In this document: positions 24,901 through 41,233 of the stretch, piece by piece
Layout of the letters: the number at the start of each line of letters is the position of its first letter
How positions within the stretch are numbered: position 1 is the first letter of the stretch
From: Archegozetes longisetosus
Lineage: Eukaryota; Arthropoda; Arachnida; Sarcoptiformes; Trhypochthoniidae
Direction: 5' to 3'
Assembly (NCBI GenBank): GCA_018873245.2
Contig: JAEMBT020000005.1
Location: forward strand, 4,388,001-4,452,000
Length of the DNA stretch: 64,000 bases
Program-made: the position numbers and the translations under genes
Notes under the pieces: generated by a model
Database searches by the model: none
What the model was told of the DNA's origin: nothing
The model's input: only the letters and a program-made list of their open reading frames with translations

Positions 24901-27900
24901 GTTTAGCTGTTGTAAAAGTGTTTTCTAGTGAAATAATTATACATAACTGAAAATGGTTAACAATGAATGCATCAATTCATATGTCTGTTTAATTTATTGC
25001 ACAAACTTATTATTCGTGAATCACGTTCACAAATACTGTTAAAATACCTTAGTAATGAAAATACTTTTAATTTAGGTCATATTCACTGTTTTATGAACAA
25101 ATATACCTGTCATAATTATAATAGGTGTAATTGAAATTTATCTTAAGCCCCATTTAAAACTTCTAAACACTTTCTTACTATATTGCGTAATACTTTGCAA
25201 CATTTCCAAATTCTTGCAAACACTTGTAAATTATTATTTTGTTTCAAACTCCTAAATATTACATAATCATGTGATATATCACTTTTTCAGTCTTGAATGT
25301 GGCAGTTGGAAAGGCAGCAATGCAATCCTCAACAGTTGGTCAAGGCTCGGCTCAAAAAGCCGTTGATGGAAGTATGTTAATGATTATTGAATAACATTGC
25401 CTTACAAGAGGTGTGCAGTATTGAAATTTAACATTTTTTTCATAACTTATTGCCCAAAATCAGGCACAAGTTCGTTCTATAATGCAAATACGTGTACTAT
25501 GACAGAGGCTGAAAGATCACCCTGGTTTTATGTTAATCTTCTCGAACCTGTTCTCGTTCAGGTATGCAAACAAATTTCAAATTCATATTTCAAATTGATA
25601 TTTAACTTAAAACAATTGGGCTATGGTTTTTGAATAGTTGGTTCGAATTGACTTCGGTTCCTCGTGCTGTTCTAATAATAGACCAGCTATTATCACTGTA
25701 AGGGTTGGAAATAATAGACCCGATCTTGGTGTCAATCCTGTTTGTAATAAATTCACCGGATTTATTGAAGAAGGAAGACCCCTCTTTTTGCCATGTGCCA
25801 GACCGATGCCCGGGGCTTTTGTCAGCATTACACTCGAGTCACCAGGAAATCCATTATCAATTTGTGAAGTTTTTGTTTATACTGATCACGGTATCTATAA
25901 GTTTGCTTCACAATAAACCTTTTGTATAGAAATCAATTGCAATTTTTGATTATTTTCTTTTCATAGCCTTGTCAATAGAACAGTGCCCATCATTCAGAGA
26001 TCAACCGTTAGGCAGTACTTCCACATACAATGGCAAATGCTATATCTTTTACAATAATCAACCCTTAAATTTTGATAATGCCAGACGATTTTGTGAAGTA
26101 AGAGGTGGAAGTCTTGTCGATGAAACTTCTCCTGCACTTCAGGGCTTCTTAAGTTGGGAACTCTATAGAAGGCATAGGAATGATCCCAATGGCCAGTACT
26201 GGTTGGGTGCTGTCAGAGATCCTAAAAATCCAGTTAATTGGAAATGGATCAATGGAAAAGATGTGACCATTTCCTTCTGGAATCTTCCAGGAACTAAAGA
26301 TAATTGTTCACGCTTCGATGGAACTAAAGGATGGCTTTGGTCTGACACTAACTGTAATCTGAATCTCAACTTTGTGTGTCAACACAGACCATTGTCCTGT
26401 GGAAAACCCGAACGTCCGTCGAATTCAACTATTTTAGCGCGAAGTGTTGACATCGGTTCCATCATAGAATACCGATGTTCCGATGGCAACCTATTGATCG
26501 GACCAAATATTCGAACTTGTCTTCCAAATGGGTTTTTCAGCGAATTTTCTCCCAAATGCAAATGTATGTTTGATGTGTGAATCTCTGACCTAATTGTCTT
26601 AATGACCTGATTATTCTGACGAAAATTTACAGATCTTGAATGCGGATTCCCTGCAACTATATCTAACGGACATTACGTTTTGACAAATAACACGCGATCG
26701 TATCTCAGTGGAGTTAATTACTCATGCAAAGAAGGCTATGTATTAGTAGGTCGTGGAAATCTTATTTGTGACGTCGACGAACGATGGAATGGACCGCCGC
26801 CGAGATGTGAACCAGTCTTGTGTCCCAATCCTCCCATCATAGCTAATGGCTTCGTCACACTTTCAACCAATAGTACCGTCTTCGGAACTGTAGCTGAATA
26901 TTCGTGCGAAGAAGGCTTCGAATTGTTAGGTGACTCCACCATAGTTTGCAATGTGGCTGGTTTTTGGGATGGACAACCTGGCTTTTGCAAAAGTATTGTT
27001 CTATAATTATTTGATCTCTCGTTTCAACTGATTAAAGATAATTTTATCTTTAGATAAAAAGCCTTCGACTACAAGTTCAACCTCAACAACGAGTACTTCT
27101 ACTCGAGGAACTACTACAACTACAACTACAACTACAACACGAGCAACGACTACACCTACGCCATCTTTCCGCATCCCCGCACAGTCCTGGCCTAATATAG
27201 ATCATCCTCTACTACCTTCTCGAGGACCTCAGCTATCTCTGATCCCTGTATCTTCCAGTACACCTCCTCCTCAGCCCTCATACATAAACACTCGAAGACC
27301 ACCTGTAATTTCAACGAGTGTGAGTACAACGACAACGACAACAACGACGACAACTACTCGCAAGCCAACTTCGCAAACCAAGAGCCGAACTACTCGCCCG
27401 AGTGTTGTCAGAACTCAAGACAATGAAATAAACGATAGTTTATTAAAGCCTAACAGCAAGGCAGCCACCGCTCGACTAAATATGGGAGGAATTATTGCTT
27501 TGGGGGTGTTCGGAGGATTTGTGTTTTTAGCTGCTGTTATCACAATAGTTGTGATAATTGTTAGGAGGTAAGTCTCTCCAATAGTCTGCTTTTTCCATCA
27601 AACAATAGAAATACTAATACAATTGATTGTCATAACTAATAATGAGAATAACAGCATACTAGTCATAAGAATAACAACAAATACTAGTCATTGCCCCTCA
27701 CATTCTGATGATTGCATGGCTAACATTGCTTCTTTACCGTTATTACTGTATTATAAATAGCGTTACTTCAAAGAAGAGAACCGCTACCGTCAGTGCTCTG
27801 TGGAGAGATAGTCCTGCAACACAATCGACATATATGCCTAACTATTGATTGTTATCAAAAATAGGTGAGCGGGCATGACATGACATTCCGGTATTTTATC

Positions 27901-28420
27901 TTTACTAATAATACTAAACGCTTCTGTGACGGGCAATACAGGGCTAGCATTTGGTCTCTTTATCGCTTTTCTGCATGATATTTACCCTAATTTTCACTTA
28001 TCTGCATCATTAACTTTATTAAGTTACTTGAGTTTAACTATTTATTGAGTTATCTATAATTATGTGAACAGATTAAAGAACAGTCACAACGCATTAGACG
28101 CTCAGACTATAAGTACATTCGACAGCAGTGGTGACAATAGTGGCTTTTATCACAAATATGCTTCTGCCTGGTCTCAATTACAGTCAACAGGCATTCATTC
28201 GGGATCGTACAAACCGGGTTTAGCGCGTATCGAACCTTATGATCATCATAATCATCAAAGGATTAATAGGGGAACTGTTAATGAAGGTTTTCGTGAAGCT
28301 AATGAAATTACACTCAATGCTGATGTGGCAGCTCTTTATTCACGTCCTGATAAACGCTATAAGAGGCAAGATCCTGATGGACAGTCCCATTGGCAACATA
28401 GCAGAAATACTAAATATTGA
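21958..28420 (+). CDS. fw: Furrowed/selectin-like receptor: sushi, fucolectin-like, C-type lectin, sushi x3, TM
   Basis: Type I cell-surface adhesion protein resembling Drosophila furrowed. Exons: 21958-22048, 22265-22444, 25291-25371, 25464-25561, 25638-25890, 25967-26563, 26633-26992, 27054-27567, 28072-28420, giving about 840 residues. Order: signal peptide (1-~30, FYSILLLLLLRNIS), sushi 1 (~33-90), fucolectin/F5-8C-like domain (~93-233; NVAVGKAAMQSST, CARPMPGAFVSI, ICEVFVY), C-type lectin (~240-372; YWLGAV, WSDTNC, LNFVC), three sushi domains (~375-553), Thr/Ser/Pro-rich mucin-like stalk, one TM helix (LGVFGGFVFLAAVITIVVII) followed by RR, and a tail of about 116 residues. The lectin calcium site is not canonical: where QPD or EPN is usual I read LPG, so sugar binding is doubtful. 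An alternative cassette exon gives a shorter tail. Fewer sushi domains than in Drosophila fw, so orthology is probable rather than certain. Confidence 0.8.
23250..23310. repeat. 17-bp tandem repeat in furrowed-like intron 2
   Basis: About 3.6 units of 17 bp (GAGCAATTATGCTCCGC and variants) within the 2.8-kb second intron. The rest of that intron shows no gene. Confidence 0.7.
27761..27864 (+). other. Alternative cassette exon with in-frame stop (furrowed-like gene)
   Basis: Bounded by an acceptor TTATAAATAG and a strong donor ATAG|GTGAGC. Its phase matches the preceding exon end (AG|). Read in frame it encodes SVTSKKRTATVSALWRDSPA then ends ...YMPNY-stop at 27846-27848, still 16 bp before the donor. 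Inclusion would give a 753-residue protein with a tail of about 30 residues; skipping gives the long tail from 28072. Both joins keep frame. Confidence 0.65.
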
Positions 28421-31400
28421 AATTTATAGTAATTAGCTTACAATTTAGGCCAGTTTTTAATGGGGGGATCTTTTTCAATATGTTTTCAATCTTTTTTCAT
28501 TCTTTTCATTCAGCTTACTTACAATCAATTTTACTTTTTTTTATCACATTTCTCATCTTTATTTATCTTATTACTCCCAAAAATGAACTTCTAATTCATT
28601 GAATGCCAACTCAGACATATCTCGATGCCATCCCGACATCCATTCCATAAAGAAATCCATTATTTGTTGAATATATCAGTTATAATTAAGTTCATTAACT
28701 TCGCCTTTACATCATAAACATTCTGATGTTGATTGTCTCAATATATGTAAATAGTATTTAAGAGATATATGTATTTAGTAAATCATTGTTCATTTATAAT
28801 AACTTTTTTGTGTTCTTTCTTTCATTCTTACTCTTATTGGTTTGTCTTTTCAATGTTTAACTCTAATTATTTCAATAATGATTTCAATAGTGGTCTCAAT
28901 AACAGTTTCAATAATGGTTTTAATAGTAATCTAAGCTAATTTCAATAGCAATCTAAATGAGTTTCAATAACAATGTTAATACGCTTCTCATTGACGGGTG
29001 AGGCTTTAATAGCTTTGAACCAATTACATTGAAGGATGAAAAATTCAACACAACATAATAGCTCAAAAGGATAGTCCCTTATCTTTTAATTGTTAATCGC
29101 ATTCTTATCCCTTATCTAATTTGACGAGATTACAAAACAAATTTTGTATCTTATCAGGTGCAAACTAGGCAAAACCTTTATATTTCTTATCGCATAACAC
29201 CAATTCTTCTCACTTTCGACCTTCAATTTCATTTATTTAGTATTTCAATATTTCCTTATTTATCACTTTGCTCTTCAATATTACATCGATTATTGTTCAG
29301 TTTCTTCAAATTTAATTCGCAAATCGCCCAAATTTACATAACTTTCCTAATCAGAGAAAAAACTTCACTCCAATTAGTGTGTCTTATCTTCTTTTTTAGT
29401 TCTAATACCATCTAATCTATGTTTAACGGATCTTTCTGGTTAGAAACCAAGTTTCTGAGTGTGAATAACACTTCAGTCACTATCTATTGTTTGACCTTTT
29501 ATTCCATACCAAAATGTATTGAATTTTATTTATTAACATTACAATCATTCCTGGATTCAGACAATAGTGTTAAACTATTTTTCAATATTTTCTAACTATG
29601 ACGGCTTAAAATGTAAAACATTCAGTTCAGGCAACATTTGTTTTGATAATTGAATAGAATTGATTTTTTCCCAAAATATTCAATCACAATAATTGAAGGC
29701 ACATAAAAATTCCTATTGTAAGCTCAATCAAAAAGTTGTCTTTCATCTCTTCATGTTGTTTCCGCTCTACTATCTCCAAACCAGTCATTGCTATAAAGTC
29801 CTATCTCTAATAACTTTATAGCATTTACCTGACCAAATGTCTAAAGTTTAGACTCTAAACTAGAATAATTTGTATGTCTCAGGGATACATTAGTTGAAAA
29901 GTCTTTACATAACTTAAGTTTAAACATTTCAAATCTAAATAACTGGCTAAAGTCATTATGAACAATCTAATTATAGTATTTGTAAACTGTTATGAACTAC
30001 AATATTGATTATCTAAGAAGAACGGTTGACGTATCAATCAAATTGTTTAAAGGCAATCATTTGTTCAGAGCGTTTTATAACTTATATTTATAACTTTTTG
30101 AAAGAGCGTTTTATTAAAGCTGATTTTTATAACTTGATCACTATTGTTGCTAGAATTTAGTGTAAACCAAAGTGTATGGTATAAACTTGAATTGAATGTA
30201 AATGTTTTTCTATATTTATTGACTTAAACCCTTCGATTATAAGATATCTTTTTAGTCAACTTATATACGATGTGCTTATCTATGAAATCTTACATAAAAA
30301 ATAAATCAAATAAAGTATTAGATTGAACTAATGAATATATTTCACATTAATTATTAACTGCTTTTTCGCAATTTTATAACCGGTTCATTTCGTTGGCAAC
30401 ACACATCAAATGTGTTATTCTGTCACAGGTTTGAACTGGAATTCACAAATATTTTACAAATAAGATTCAACTCAATATATCTTTTGATCAATGACTCTAA
30501 GTAATTGCCTAAATCTCAGCGACAAAACTGATTCTCAGAACTCATATGATGGTTAGAAATATTTCACTGGCAGCTCTTTGCTGATAATTAGTTAGTTCGC
30601 AACAAACTGCTCAACATTCAAGTCAGTTAAATCATCCTTAACTTAATGAAAGCTCAATGTTCTCGATTATCTCAATGGACTTACTATGCATCAATTCATT
30701 TGATAGTTTTACATCTCAAACAAATCAATTGATTGCTCTTATTTCGAGCAACAAGGTCAATCAAATATTTCTATTGAAATCTAGTAATTCTATTGTTAGG
30801 GTTAAGTATGAACTTTAGCAAAACATAGAAAGGATTGTCTTTCAAATCAAAGTGTGTTACGTCTGGTCTCTAACCTCATAACGAGTTAAGTAAATCGTGT
30901 TCGACTTCATTAACGGCGATTAATTAATTAGGTTAAAAATTATTCTGTTTGTTAACGAAAAAGATAAGATATAAATCAAGCTATTATGCATATTATATAA
31001 GTACAGCTTTGTTTGTTGGCCGTATGAACGGAGTCAATATTGACTAACCTTATCCTATATTTCGTATTACATTAATCCCTTATCAACGTTTTAAACTTTC
31101 ATTTACATTATAACTTCCCTATACATACTATTATTTCTATCTCATAGCTCATTATTCCCTATCACTTTCTTCGCTAATATTGATCAATCCTATCATTCAC
31201 AGATAAGATTGTCTGTATTTAGTTGTGTCGGTCTTACACAAGTTTTGATTACAAAATTTATTCCAAGTCTGTTAAGTTTTCTCGAAAGGAAACACTTTAG
31301 GGCAAAGTTTGCAACACTTACGACAAAATCTGTTAATTATCTCATGAAGTTAAATGGTTTTGAAAAGAGACTCAATAGATTAGCAGAAAATGAAGGTGTT

Positions 31401-32075
31401 ATTTGGAATACATGTTTGAAAGGAGTTAACTGTGTATTAAAGTTAAGGAAGTATTGCAAGTTATCGTATTTGGTAATGCTCAAATAAACGACAGATGGCA
31501 TAATAGACTGAATTGAGCTACGATAAAAAGATTGGACTTTTTACTATTCAATTTGTATTCACTTTAATGGCGTTCTCATTATTTACAAATATTTTCTATT
31601 TTTAATACTTATTTGAAATTGATTCTCTATTTTTCTATTAGATTTAGTCGCTTCTCAATTAGTAGTCAATCGATTGACGAATTATTATATATTTTGAATA
31701 TTTAAAAAATGTTTTAATAATCAAAAAGTAATCGATTGTGAATTTGATATCCTTTTAAGGCTTTGAATATAAGGAAAACTGAATAAAAAGTAAGTCTTAT
31801 ATAATTGATTTACTCAAGTCTTATAGTGAATAACAACTAATTATAACAAATGAAATTTAGATAAAACTAATTATTTTGTGATAAAATGTGATGAAAACTC
31901 GCCTCAATTTACATTAACGTTAACTAAACGTGATTTTGGTTTTGCAAAATATCGGCGAAAATATTAAACGATTGGGTAATCATAACTATAATTGCATTTG
32001 TTTTTGACCTTATTTTCCATTCAGTTGTGTTTTCACTGAATTGGTGTCACGTTTAGGTATTAAGAGTAGCTCCAA
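28421..32075. other. 3.65-kb spacer between furrowed-like gene and slipper
   Basis: Starts with the furrowed-like 3' UTR. Holds a degenerate TTTCAATAATGG-type tandem array (about 28866-28980) and a shortened copy of the dispersed repeat at 29781-29834. An open stretch near 31200-31487 lacks a good start and any recognisable similarity. Probable slipper promoter at the right end. Confidence 0.45.
29781..29834 (+). repeat. Dispersed ~75-bp repeat, copy C (shortened)
   Basis: Reads CCAGTCATTGCTATAAAGTC then CTATCTCTAATAAC, and rejoins the consensus at TTTATAGCATTTACC; the middle ATTACAGATAGCAC block is missing. Confidence 0.5.
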
Positions 32076-35223
<3,148 letters not shown>

Positions 35224-38200
35224 TAACAATAAGTAATAACTATTTTTTTAGTCATAAGAATCAAATCGATAGAATTGAGTATTTATTACTTAAAATTAAT
35301 TTTTTCCATGAATAAAAATTTGATTGCCTAAAAACTTTCAAAAAAATATCTTAATTCAACTGCACCTGACATACAATGAATCGCACCCTTAACTCATTTC
35401 TTCCCTCTGTGCCATTTTCATACACTATTTCTCATACTAAAAGTAAAAAAAATAGCTTAAATTCATTCTTGATATCACAAAACCTACACTAATATATATT
35501 AATATTTATCACTTTCATATCAAGTACACTCTCAAACTTGATTATCGTTGATAGCAACTAGAAGAGACGCCTCGTTTATAGGAAGCTTTTCATCAAACTA
35601 TTAATTATTGGAGTATTACGAAACTTACTTAGTTTGGATTACAGTAATCAAAGTAGATTAGAAATCAAATTGACAACAAACTGATGCTTATCAGATGTAA
35701 GGCGAGATAGGAACGGGCTTTTTCTGATTGGTATTGCAGATCATTAAGTTTTAGAGTGTACATCAATTTACTAAATATGTTTTGTATGTTTTCTATAACT
35801 TAACAAATAATTATATAAATTTATAAGAAATGGCATTCCATTTTGTGATTAGATTTATAACATTACCAAATAATACAAGTTTTTCAATTAATTCATTTAT
35901 AGAAATTACAGTAAAAACTGTGATATTTTTCTCACTATTTCTTATGCAATGATCACTCAAACTGTCATTTGACAACATTATTGTTTTGATTTAATTTATT
36001 GTCAAATTAAAATAACTAACTATTTAAATTATAATTTAGTTCTTTTTTTTGTACAAATTCTATATTTTAGTTATTGTTATTTTAACTCTTAATTAATTCC
36101 ATTCTTAATTTCTATCTTATTTCTAATCTTGATTTTAATCCTAATCCTTATCCTGATCCCAGTCCTAATCTTAATTTTACTTTTGTTGTCAAATGACTGT
36201 GTGTTCGTCAACGAGTTTATATCTAAAATTGAAAAAAAGCGGAATTTTACTTATAAACCATATAATGAAATGTTCTGATTGTTACTCTCTAATGGCTTAT
36301 CAATTTCGGACTGGTTGTGGTAGTAATACAGTTAACTTGATTTTATCACTTTTCTACACTTTTAGCTTACTATCAAACAAACGTTTTAATACGTTAACGT
36401 ATTTATTTTGTTTTTTATAAGACTATAGTGTAGAAATGATTTTCATTTTTCTCATCTCTTCTGTCTAGTGTTTTAATTTGATTGTTTTGTGTAAAATATC
36501 GATATTATCTTACTTTATAAATACTATATAAATATATAAATACTTATAAATTATGTGCCATTTATTAATATACTATTTTTTTGTCAAATAAAACCTTGAA
36601 AATCTTTTATATTCAACGTTCGTACCTTTTTTTATATTTGCGAAACTTTTCTAATTTTATTACTTCTACAATCTTTTGCCTTAAGTCAAGTATTTTTTCA
36701 ATTTAACAAATCAGTTATTAGCGTTTATATTGATAATTCATGACTAGCATGTTCCAAACTATTAGTTCTGATGTCAACTTTTGCGTGTTTGGTCCTAAGA
36801 AGAAGCAACGATCTGAAAGACGATAACAATCATAGAGACTCAAATATGAAAAATTGGCTGACAGCAATTTCTAAAATTTCTGTCATTTTTGCTTCATATT
36901 GAAAAATTTTGCTTTAATAAAATAACTAAATCTTAGTAATTGAAGAAAGCTTAATTATGATCAATAATAAGTTTCTTGTAACGTGTATTTAAGAAACTGA
37001 TTTTCTATTAATGTTCGCTTCGGTAAGCAAGAAACAAAACAATATCAACAAATAACTACTTATCGCATTTTAGCTTTAATTTAACAGAAAAATTAGTTTT
37101 AATTGGAAAATAAACAGAAATAGATTTCAGAGTTTAGACTTGATAGCGATTATTTAAGATTAGTTATCTTTTTAATTGATGATTAACTGCTGATATATCT
37201 TATCGATCCAAAGTACCTTGAAGTCGTTAAACGATAATAAAAACATTTTATGCAATATCAAATATTTCCCAATAAATTATCAAAATTAACAAATATTTGA
37301 TTTTAATTTCACTCAAATTGTCTTCAATATCATAAGTGAATTTTGACAATTATATTAAGAAAAGTTAAAGGTTACATAAAGTATCAGCTGAAAGAATAAA
37401 ACAACTTTTAGTTTCAGATCCAATTAATTAATTCCAACAAAGATAAAAAAATTGAAAATTTAGTTTAATTTTTCTGTTTCAATTAAGTAAAACTTGGAGT
37501 CATTTGACATTTGATTACAAGAAGCTATAATCAATTAGATGTCAATCAATTTGCTAGAACTAATACAGCATTTAATAGCATTCCCAAGGATCAGATTTAT
37601 GACCATTAGAGCCACTTTCAAGGAGACAAATATCTATTGTTTCACTCAAGACAAAATGCAAGTCCAGCAGATGTTCTTCCACACGAACTTCAGTTATGAA
37701 GGTTTGCTTTTGTTTGTTTCGTTCATTTTTTCAATGCTATAAAAGTCTGCTGATTTCACTTTAAATATTTGTGTTAGATTTTCAACAGCAAATAACAGCA
37801 CATTTGATCACTTCATTTCTCCCTCAGCTACGTCCATGACTTTGCAGTCTTCGCTCACATCTTTGCTTGTCTTTTATTTTGTGTCTAATGAATATAAATT
37901 TGCATTTCATGCTAATCCAAAGTTCATCAAATACATGCTTGTAATGCCATCAAAACAAGCGGTCACTAAAGTATTGGTTTCTCTTTTCATTGTTTCTTAT
38001 CTCGAATTACAAAACTTGTAAGAGATTACTTTCAGAGCAATTTAATTGTTCACAACTTCTAATTCTTGGGTTTTGATTTGAGCGACAGTTACACTTTGCT
38101 CTCTATAAGTTAGATATTCAACAGAACCGAAAATTATTTTCTGTTTTATTGGTTTTCTCGTGACATCTTTATTACCATTCGTAAACTTGATCATTTATTT

Positions 38201-39292
38201 GCCCACTTTTTGACAAAGGCTGTTCCAACATTATCTTTAAAGTAATTATGATAAAATCTTGCGTCAAGTCATTCACTCATAGTATTCTTGTGGCACTCTA
38301 TAGCATAATATCTCTAAAGTTGTTTGTCATCTGATTTCTTCAATCATTTAAAGCCTTTTTGATGATGCCTTTGACTTTGAACCTGTTCATGGAAACTATC
38401 TAACAAATAGATCAATCGATTTTCAACCAACTCCATGTCACCTCTACCATCTTGTTCTTTAAGGAAGTGCGTGTTTACACTCATACACTTTAAGGTTCCA
38501 GTCAGATCCTTATCTTCACAATAAGTTATATACTGTCCATTCTAGTCTTTGTACTCTTTGGCTAAACCGAAGTGACTAATATGTAATTTGTTGTCGTTCA
38601 GCGATTTCGGTAAACCCGATAGAAAGCTTCTAGTTTGATGTCTCTTAAGATGTTAACCCTTTCTGTAGGATATATTCAAACATATGCATCGATTTAATGG
38701 CCAGAAGCGTTACTATCTCTGTACTGAACCCTCGACTGTATTCTCTGAATATTTCAAGAGATTGTTCCAACAGATCCATAAGAAGTGCCAAGATGCATTA
38801 TTTTAGGAATTTCTGACTGAATATCTAGTAAATGTTGTATAAAAATGATATTCAAGAGCCTGTTGTGATTGAGTTGCTTTTCTCAGCTGAAGTTTGACCA
38901 GAAACTAGTTTCTAGAAGTTTTAGCTGCAAAAGTTAATAAATCAGGGTTATATAATCTATATTGAGCCTAAAGTAAATGGAATCAATATTTTTTCTCTAT
39001 TTTTCAAATATTCATAAACTAGTGTAGAATCGTTAAAACTTATCCTGATTGACAATTATCACGCAAGCTAATCATAAATATTCTTACCTAATACGCAATC
39101 GTTTCAGCTTTTTATTCAACATTTTAATCATTGATTTCTAATTAAGAATGCATTTAAACTTAAAAAGGAGAATAACTACCAAAGCAATGTTTTGATATGG
39201 ACAATTATTCTGCGGGCTCTCAAACGTGTCATTAGGAAGTCATCCACAAGAAATAGTTGTCGAGTAAATTTGGTTGCAAAAGTACCGAAGCC
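35224..39292. other. 4-kb spacer with slipper 3' UTR and a CK1 pseudogene
   Basis: AT-rich. Contains the slipper poly(A) signal (35311-35316), a degenerate hexamer stretch of CCTAAT/CCTTAT/CTTGAT words (about 36110-36180) and the casein kinase fossil at 38390-38800. No other gene recognised. Confidence 0.5.
38390..38800 (-). pseudogene. Casein kinase 1 pseudogene (retrocopy-like)
   Basis: On the minus strand, pieces of a CK1 catalytic domain appear in order with frame changes and stops: LMDLLEQSLEIFREYSRGF (family MDLLGPSLEDLF region), LRDIKLEAFYRV (HRDIKPENF loop), NKLHISHFGLAKEYKD (DFGLAKKYRD, DFG decayed to HFG), then DKDLTGTLKCMSVNTHF and KEQDGRGDMEL (NLTGTARYASINTH...EQSRRDDMES). No intron interrupts the pieces, which suggests a retrocopy, though many CK1 genes lack introns anyway. 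The flanks become unreadable on both sides. Confidence 0.78.
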
Positions 39293-41233
39293 ATGTCATT
39301 AGATCTACCAATTGAAGAAAATGAGACCAAAAAGAATAATTTCCTCGTTAGAATGAATACCGATAAGGATTATAATAGAAAAAACACTACTAGAACTAGT
39401 CCTAAAACTCATCAAAACTGCCAATTAATTCAAGTAAGTCCACTCCACGCAATCTATTGTCATCTTTTTATTATTTTCAACTCTTAAACTTCACATCTTA
39501 TAGTCATTTTATAAACTTATCTAAATATTACATCATTTGGACGTAAGTTGATTTTTGAAAACCATTTTCACAGGTTCTTAATCCGTTGATCAAAGTCTTC
39601 AAAATATTGGGTTCGTGGCCGAAAAGTGATGACACTCTCACACAGAGATTTAGTATATGGAATGCAATTTCGCTTCTTTTCATCATTTTATATACATTCG
39701 AAATTTTAATCAAATTCATTTTGAATCTTAAACAAATCAAATCTGCTTTTAATCTATTTCTTGAGATGACTGCTATTGTCAGAGTATCTGTAGTAATGCT
39801 CACTTTAACTATTAGATTTATGAAACATCAGAAAATATTAAAAGTATACAAAGTAAGTTATAAATCAATTCTTTTGACTACCAAACATTTGCAAGCCTTT
39901 ACAACTTATTTTCTCGTCAGGACATCAGTGAGTTTCCGACGTTCAATCAAGAGTACAAACTGTCAAATTTGAATAAAACAATTAAGCATATGATGTTTTG
40001 CTACTTTCTGTTTGTTGTTGTTCACTTTGTTTTGTCAATTGACGCTCTGTTGAAAGAAGCTTCTGATTCTTATATAAACTTAGTGTTTCATAAACTCAAA
40101 CCAGGTATTCATCCTTGCAGTTCGTCGGGCCACTGCTATAAAGTTCTATTTGTATTTCAAGTAATATTTCAGATAGAACTTTATATCATTGACCCAACGA
40201 GTTGGTAATTATAGAGAATTTTAATCTCAAATTTACTCAACAGGTTCTAGTTTTACTCCTTTAGATGGAATATTAATGCTCTTCAATTGGTTCATTTATT
40301 CATTTTTCATTATTTGTAATGAATGTCTAACTAAAATACATTTTCTTTGGTATAACTGTTATCAAAATGCATTATAGTTTTCAAAATTCTGGTGCCAATC
40401 CAAGCTTTTTATTCTTTATTCTAGCATCTGTTTGGTCCTCCGAAATAGAGTCAGAGATTTTAATCTATATCTCCGTCAAATAGAACAGAGAAAACTAATT
40501 TCTTCAGTAGATCATGTCCAACAATTGTATGTCTATATTGTTTGAATTATGTTTGAGTCTAGGTTTAGCACATTTTCTGATAAATAGTGCATAAGATTTA
40601 AAGTTAGGATCGATCCGAAGCATTGTCGTTGAAACGAATTATCTTTTATAGTCAAATAAAACTTAATAGAATCATATTTCTTGTTATGTCGCTATTAAAA
40701 TACCGATATTTTAATCCGTTAGATACCGACTCCATTCAAACCTAACATCAATGGTTGAGGGCATTGAAGAAAACTTTTCTTTGCAATCATTTTTATGGGT
40801 TCTTTCGATAGTAACTGATATTTGTTCCAAAATTCAATTGATTGTCACAGGAATTAAATCAAACAATTATAGTCTGTTCGCATTTATTCTCACAGGTATT
40901 TCTCGATCAAATATAAATTTATGACCAAATAAAATATGTTTGATTTAATTAGACATAACCTACTATGTCATTATATTCGTTGCCATTCTATTGACCTCAG
41001 ACGAAATCGGCGAACAAAATTCAGCACCGGTTCTTAGTGTGACTAAAATAGCTGAAAACGGAGACATTTCTGACGGCAATTTTCAACAAGAGATTCAGTT
41101 ATTATTAACTAAACTGAATACACCAATTAGTAAGTTGACCGGTTGGAACTGCTTCGAACTGAATAAAAGTTTTATGCTTACTATTATGGGCGCACTCGTC
41201 ACCTACACCATTGTTATCTTACAAATGTCTTAG
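39293..41233 (+). CDS. Gustatory receptor (insect-type chemoreceptor, 7TM)
   Basis: Arthropod gustatory receptors are inverted seven-helix ligand-gated channels. Proposed exons: 39293-39433, 39574-39852, 39921-40204, 40251-40349, 40425-40526, 40723-40895, 40953-41233, giving 452 residues, normal for the family. The last exon has the family signature: GWNCFELNKSFMLTIMGALV, then TYTIVILQM (TYhhhhhQF motif). Helix-like stretches include NAISLLFIILYTFEILIKFI, MMFCYFLFVVVHFVLSI, GILMLFNWFIYSFFIIC and YYVIIFVAILLTS. The third exon's 3' end is the weak point: it overlaps a copy of a dispersed repeat (40128-40200), and the proposed intron (40205-40250) is only 46 bp. An alternative donor at 40161 leads to a stop. 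Poly(A) signal at 41302-41307. Ligand unknown. Confidence 0.82.
40128..40200 (+). repeat. Dispersed ~75-bp repeat, copy E, inside gustatory-receptor exon 3
   Basis: GGCCACTGCTATAAAGTTCT aligns without gaps to copy B at 15911 through ATTTCAGATAGAACTTTATA and on into GACCCAACG. By eye roughly 70-75% of positions agree over about 80 bp. Confidence 0.55.

Noticed and set aside
31209..31487. 92-codon open stretch (plus strand) with a helical, basic composition.
   Set aside because: No ATG near its start, no splice partners found and no family signature. Possibly a decayed exon, but unsupported.
37539..37742. Open stretch reading LIAFPRIRF ... QQMFF, reminiscent of the tubulin PxPRxHF ... QQMF spacing.
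   Set aside because: Only two short motifs match, the spacing is a few residues short and nothing upstream or downstream continues the similarity. Not enough to call a tubulin fossil.
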